A DNA stretch of 33,414 nt from Microcaldota archaeon (GTDB lineage: Archaea > Micrarchaeota > Micrarchaeia > Micrarchaeales > CABMGC01): contig JAGWGW010000010.1 in the NCBI GenBank assembly GCA_028867135.1, forward strand, positions 1 through 33,414, in the 5' to 3' direction. A model generated the notes under the pieces. That model did not search any database and was not told the DNA's origin. It saw nothing but the letters and a program-made list of their open reading frames with translations. A program made the position numbers and the translations under genes. Each line of letters starts with the position of its first letter. Within the stretch, counting starts at the first letter, position 1. Below are positions 31,439 through 33,414 of this stretch, one piece after another.

Positions 31439-31534
31439 GTTACGTCTATTTATTTTCCATATTATCAGTAGAGGATACATCTCCGCGGCTAACTTTTAAT
31501 TGGTGAAAAAAGAGGTTTAGAAGATGTGCTTTGG

Positions 31535-31762
31535 CTATAATTTGAATAGTTTCCTCAATCTTGGTCTAATAGCATACTTAAGCGTTTTATGTTTGAATCT
31601 TCTGGGTTGTTTGTGTAATAGTACCTCATTGGTAAAGTGGAGCGAGGTGTCTAGGTACCAGTGGTCTTCCGCGAAAGCATCTATAAGTTTATTGATTTTT
31701 CCTTGGGAGGTTTTCCTAGTAATGACTTTTACTAAGTCATTGGTCATTCTTTTCCGTGTCAT
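31535..31762 (-). CDS. small basic hypothetical protein
   Basis: I do not recognise this 75-aa protein. It begins MTRKRMTNDLVKVITRKTSQ, has a central FAEDHWYLDTSLHFTNEVLL and ends in a strongly basic stretch (RRFKHKTLKYAIRPRLRKLF). The charge suggests nucleic-acid binding. The minus-strand TTTTATAAGG near 31795-31804 could be its TATA box, and ATG 31762 fits better than the TTG at 31780. Codon use is AT-rich, like the methyltransferase gene next to it. The opposite strand has an open frame of similar length that looks less like a protein (Leu/Cys-rich, no domain). Confidence 0.5.
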   Translation of the reverse strand: MTRKRMTNDLVKVITRKTSQGKINKLIDAFAEDHWYLDTSLHFTNEVLLHKQPRRFKHKTLKYAIRPRLRKLFKL

Positions 31763-31937
31763 TTGATATCCTATATGCAATCTGTTTGAATCCTTATAAA
31801 ATTATGAGGTCCGTACAAGTTTTAAGATCTTACGCCATCAGAGATGGCTGGAATCAGCATAGGAGCAGAGAGGAATAAGTGGTTAGGTCTCATAAAGCTT
31901 AGCCAGTCTACGAACACAAAATAATTAAAGGATTACT

Positions 31938-33143
31938 ATGCAAATAGAAACTATGGAGATTAACGCTATTTATGAAGGGGACAATTTAGAGGTAATGAGC
32001 AAGTTTCCAGATAATAGCGTAGACCTAATCTATGCCGACCCACCCTTCTTTACTAATGCAAACTATGAAGTGATATGGCACGACAAAGCTGAAATTCGTA
32101 GTTTCAAAGACAGATGGGAAGGAGGAATAGAACATTATATAACTTGGATGGAGCCACGAGTAAGAGAATGTTATAGAGTTCTGAAAGATACTGGAGCTAT
32201 GTATTTACATTGTGATTATCACGCCGATGCACATCTACGTATTCTAATGGATAAAATCTTTGGAGAAAACCATTTTCTTAATGAAATAATTTGGAGTTAT
32301 AAAGGAGGTGGTTCAGGCAAAGACCGCTTTGGAAGGAGACACGACACAATATTTTATTATTCTAAAGGTAAAAAACATATTTTTAATGATGATAATATTA
32401 GGATTCCTTATTTAAGTGCTGAAGGCAGGGATACAAAATATGCGTGGGGTCATCATAAAGGCATTGACAAAGAATACAAACCAAATCCTAAAGGAAAGAT
32501 ACCAGAAGACGTTTGGGAAATAGCTCCGATAAATTCTATGTCTAAAGAGAGGCTGGGTTATCCAACACAAAAACCCGTAGAACTATTAGAACGAGTTGTA
32601 AATGCGAGTTCTGATAAAACAAGTATAGTATTAGACCCATTTTGCGGTTGTGGCACTACATTAGTTGCATCCCAGAAACTGCAAAGAAAATGGATTGGGA
32701 TTGATATATCTCCAACAGCTTGTAAACTAATGCACAAACGACTTAAAAAAGAATTTAGCATAGATGCACAGCTAATAAGAGGAGAAGTGGATTTAAAGTA
32801 TGTTAAGAAATTAGCACCTTTTGAGTTTCAGAATTGGGTCGTCGTTGATAAGTTCTTAGGAACCATCAGCAAGACTAAATCAGGAGATATGGGAATTGAT
32901 GGATTAACCCCACAAATTACAGGAGGATTTCCAATTCAGGTTAAACAAAGCGAAAGCATAGGTCGTAATCCCATAGATAATTTTGAAACTGCGATACGTA
33001 GGGCAAACAAAAACAAAGGTTATTTTGTTGCTTATTCTTTTGGTAAAGGAGCATATGAAGGCGTAGCAGAAGCTAAAAACAATAGAGGCATAGAGATTAC
33101 TCTTAGAACAGTTCAAGACCTTTTAGATGGCAAGATAGAATGA
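31938..33143 (+). CDS. beta-class DNA methyltransferase fused to Mrr-like nuclease domain
   Basis: The N-terminal 275 residues form an N6-adenine or N4-cytosine DNA methyltransferase of the beta order: catalytic motif IV YADPPFF (32-38) precedes GYPTQKP (207-213) and the SAM-binding FCGCGTTL (235-242) with WIGIDIS. After a short linker, residues about 295-400 look like a PD-(D/E)XK domain of the Mrr type: FEFQNWVVVDKFLG, then GDMGIDG (Asp 321) and IQVKQS (Gln 334, Lys 336). One chain may therefore modify and cut DNA, as in type IIG enzymes, although no separate target-recognition domain is obvious. The gene is AT-rich, with frequent TTA, AGA and ATA codons unlike the backbone, indicating transfer. 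TATA-like AAATAATTAAA lies near 31918 and AAAGGAT precedes the ATG. Confidence 0.85.
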   Translation: MQIETMEINAIYEGDNLEVMSKFPDNSVDLIYADPPFFTNANYEVIWHDKAEIRSFKDRWEGGIEHYITWMEPRVRECYRVLKDTGAMYLHCDYHADAHLRILMDKIFGENHFLNEIIWSYKGGGSGKDRFGRRHDTIFYYSKGKKHIFNDDNIRIPYLSAEGRDTKYAWGHHKGIDKEYKPNPKGKIPEDVWEIAPINSMSKERLGYPTQKPVELLERVVNASSDKTSIVLDPFCGCGTTLVASQKLQRKWIGIDISPTACKLMHKRLKKEFSIDAQLIRGEVDLKYVKKLAPFEFQNWVVVDKFLGTISKTKSGDMGIDGLTPQITGGFPIQVKQSESIGRNPIDNFETAIRRANKNKGYFVAYSFGKGAYEGVAEAKNNRGIEITLRTVQDLLDGKIE

Positions 33144-33242
33144 CCAGCCGAATGCGACAATTTACTTCATCAGCCGATTATGCGACAAAACCCACAATAC
33201 TAATATTTAAATACCTGAAAAGCACCACTTTCTGCAGATACG

Positions 33243-33332
33243 ATGCAGGCAAAAGGCAGCTCATACGGTCATTCTTCTGCTTCTAGCTCTGCGTTCGGCT
33301 TTTTCTTCAGCTTCTGGGAGTTTAGCGCTTAA
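33243..33332 (+). CDS. possible 29-aa leaderless microprotein
   Basis: ATTTAAATA near 33205-33213 is a good TATA box, about 30 bases before an ATG opening a short frame that starts MQAKGSSYGHSSASSSAFGF and ends FFFSFWEFSA at a TAA. The Ser/Phe-rich composition is odd, and there is no comparison to support it. The rest of 33144-33414 shows no other clear gene; an ATG at 33370 opens a frame that runs off the window. Confidence 0.2.
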   Translation: MQAKGSSYGHSSASSSAFGFFFSFWEFSA

Positions 33333-33414
33333 GGGCTGCTGAATTTCCCGCCGTCCTTATGAAAAAACAATGATGAGAGAATGGTTTCTAAAAATATTGT
33401 TCATGATCAAAAGA

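Noticed and set aside
31154-31480. 108-aa open frame on the minus strand across the TGCG/CGCA region
   Set aside because: Composition is low in acidic residues, rich in Arg, Cys and Ser, and shows no domain or good start; it follows from the repeated words, not from coding.
31097-31480. RNase P RNA, SRP RNA or CRISPR array in the hairpin-rich region
   Set aside because: No conserved RNase P or SRP core motif was found, and the repeats are irregular short inverted words without equal spacers.
33370-33414. Start of a possible gene (MMREWFLKILFMIKR) at the window end
   Set aside because: Only 15 codons are visible and there is no clear promoter, so it cannot be supported as a gene.

Overview
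The window looks like a gene-dense archaeal chromosome segment, most plausibly from a small-genome DPANN lineage such as Micrarchaeota (ARMAN-type). Archaeal markers are GGGP synthase, archaeal NAC, a TruD-type tRNA pseudouridine synthase, DUF424, an Nre repair protein, a NEMF/Rqc2-like NFACT protein, TATA boxes 22-30 bases before starts (often leaderless), GGTGAT-type ribosome sites, and a tRNA interrupted by two bulge-helix-bulge introns. The lineage call is inference; no rRNA is present.

Layout. 1-2.9 kb: C-terminal part of an STT3/AglB-like membrane protein, then a convergent 624-aa surface protein rich in N-glycosylation sequons. 2.9-4.6 kb: NAC, then an AbiE-type toxin-antitoxin pair in reversed order. 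4.7-6.6 kb: DUF424 coupled to a GT2 glycosyltransferase. 6.68-8.25 kb: tRNA-Ser(CGA) with two introns, next to an AT-rich accessory patch (duplicated-domain protein, a possible 49-aa ORF, VapBC with a palindromic operator). 8.26-14.3 kb: truD, then a tightly overlapping rightward run of a proline-dehydrogenase-like protein, SDR, GGGP synthase, a truncated NFACT protein, RNase Z and tRNA-Val. 14.3-20 kb: cold-shock protein, an unknown helical protein, a TPR-AAA ATPase, RNase HI, AlaX, a small conserved protein, wHTH, PRC-barrel and RNase HII without a standard start codon. 20-25.8 kb: MFS transporter, carbamoyltransferase, a secreted or anchored protein, GT-C glycosyltransferase. 25.9-28.6 kb: APC permease, a 49-aa membrane protein, a membrane-anchored cupredoxin and an RnfD/NqrB-like protein. 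28.6-31.1 kb: tRNA-Pro, M24 peptidase, Nre protein. 31.1-33.4 kb: a non-coding stretch crowded with TGCG/CGCA stem-loops, a small basic ORF, and an AT-rich gene fusing a beta-class DNA methyltransferase to an Mrr-like nuclease domain.

Themes. Several genes point to a glycosylated cell surface (STT3-like, GT2, GT-C, carbamoyltransferase, SDR, surface protein). A second group handles RNA (TruD, RNase Z, AlaX, two RNases H, NFACT, three tRNAs). Accessory defence modules (AbiE-like, VapBC, methyltransferase-nuclease) sit in lower-GC patches with different codon use. The most unusual items are the doubly interrupted tRNA-Ser, the hairpin-rich non-coding region at 31.1-31.4 kb, the cupredoxin/RnfD-like cluster with a shared C-terminal tail, and the internally duplicated 161-aa protein.
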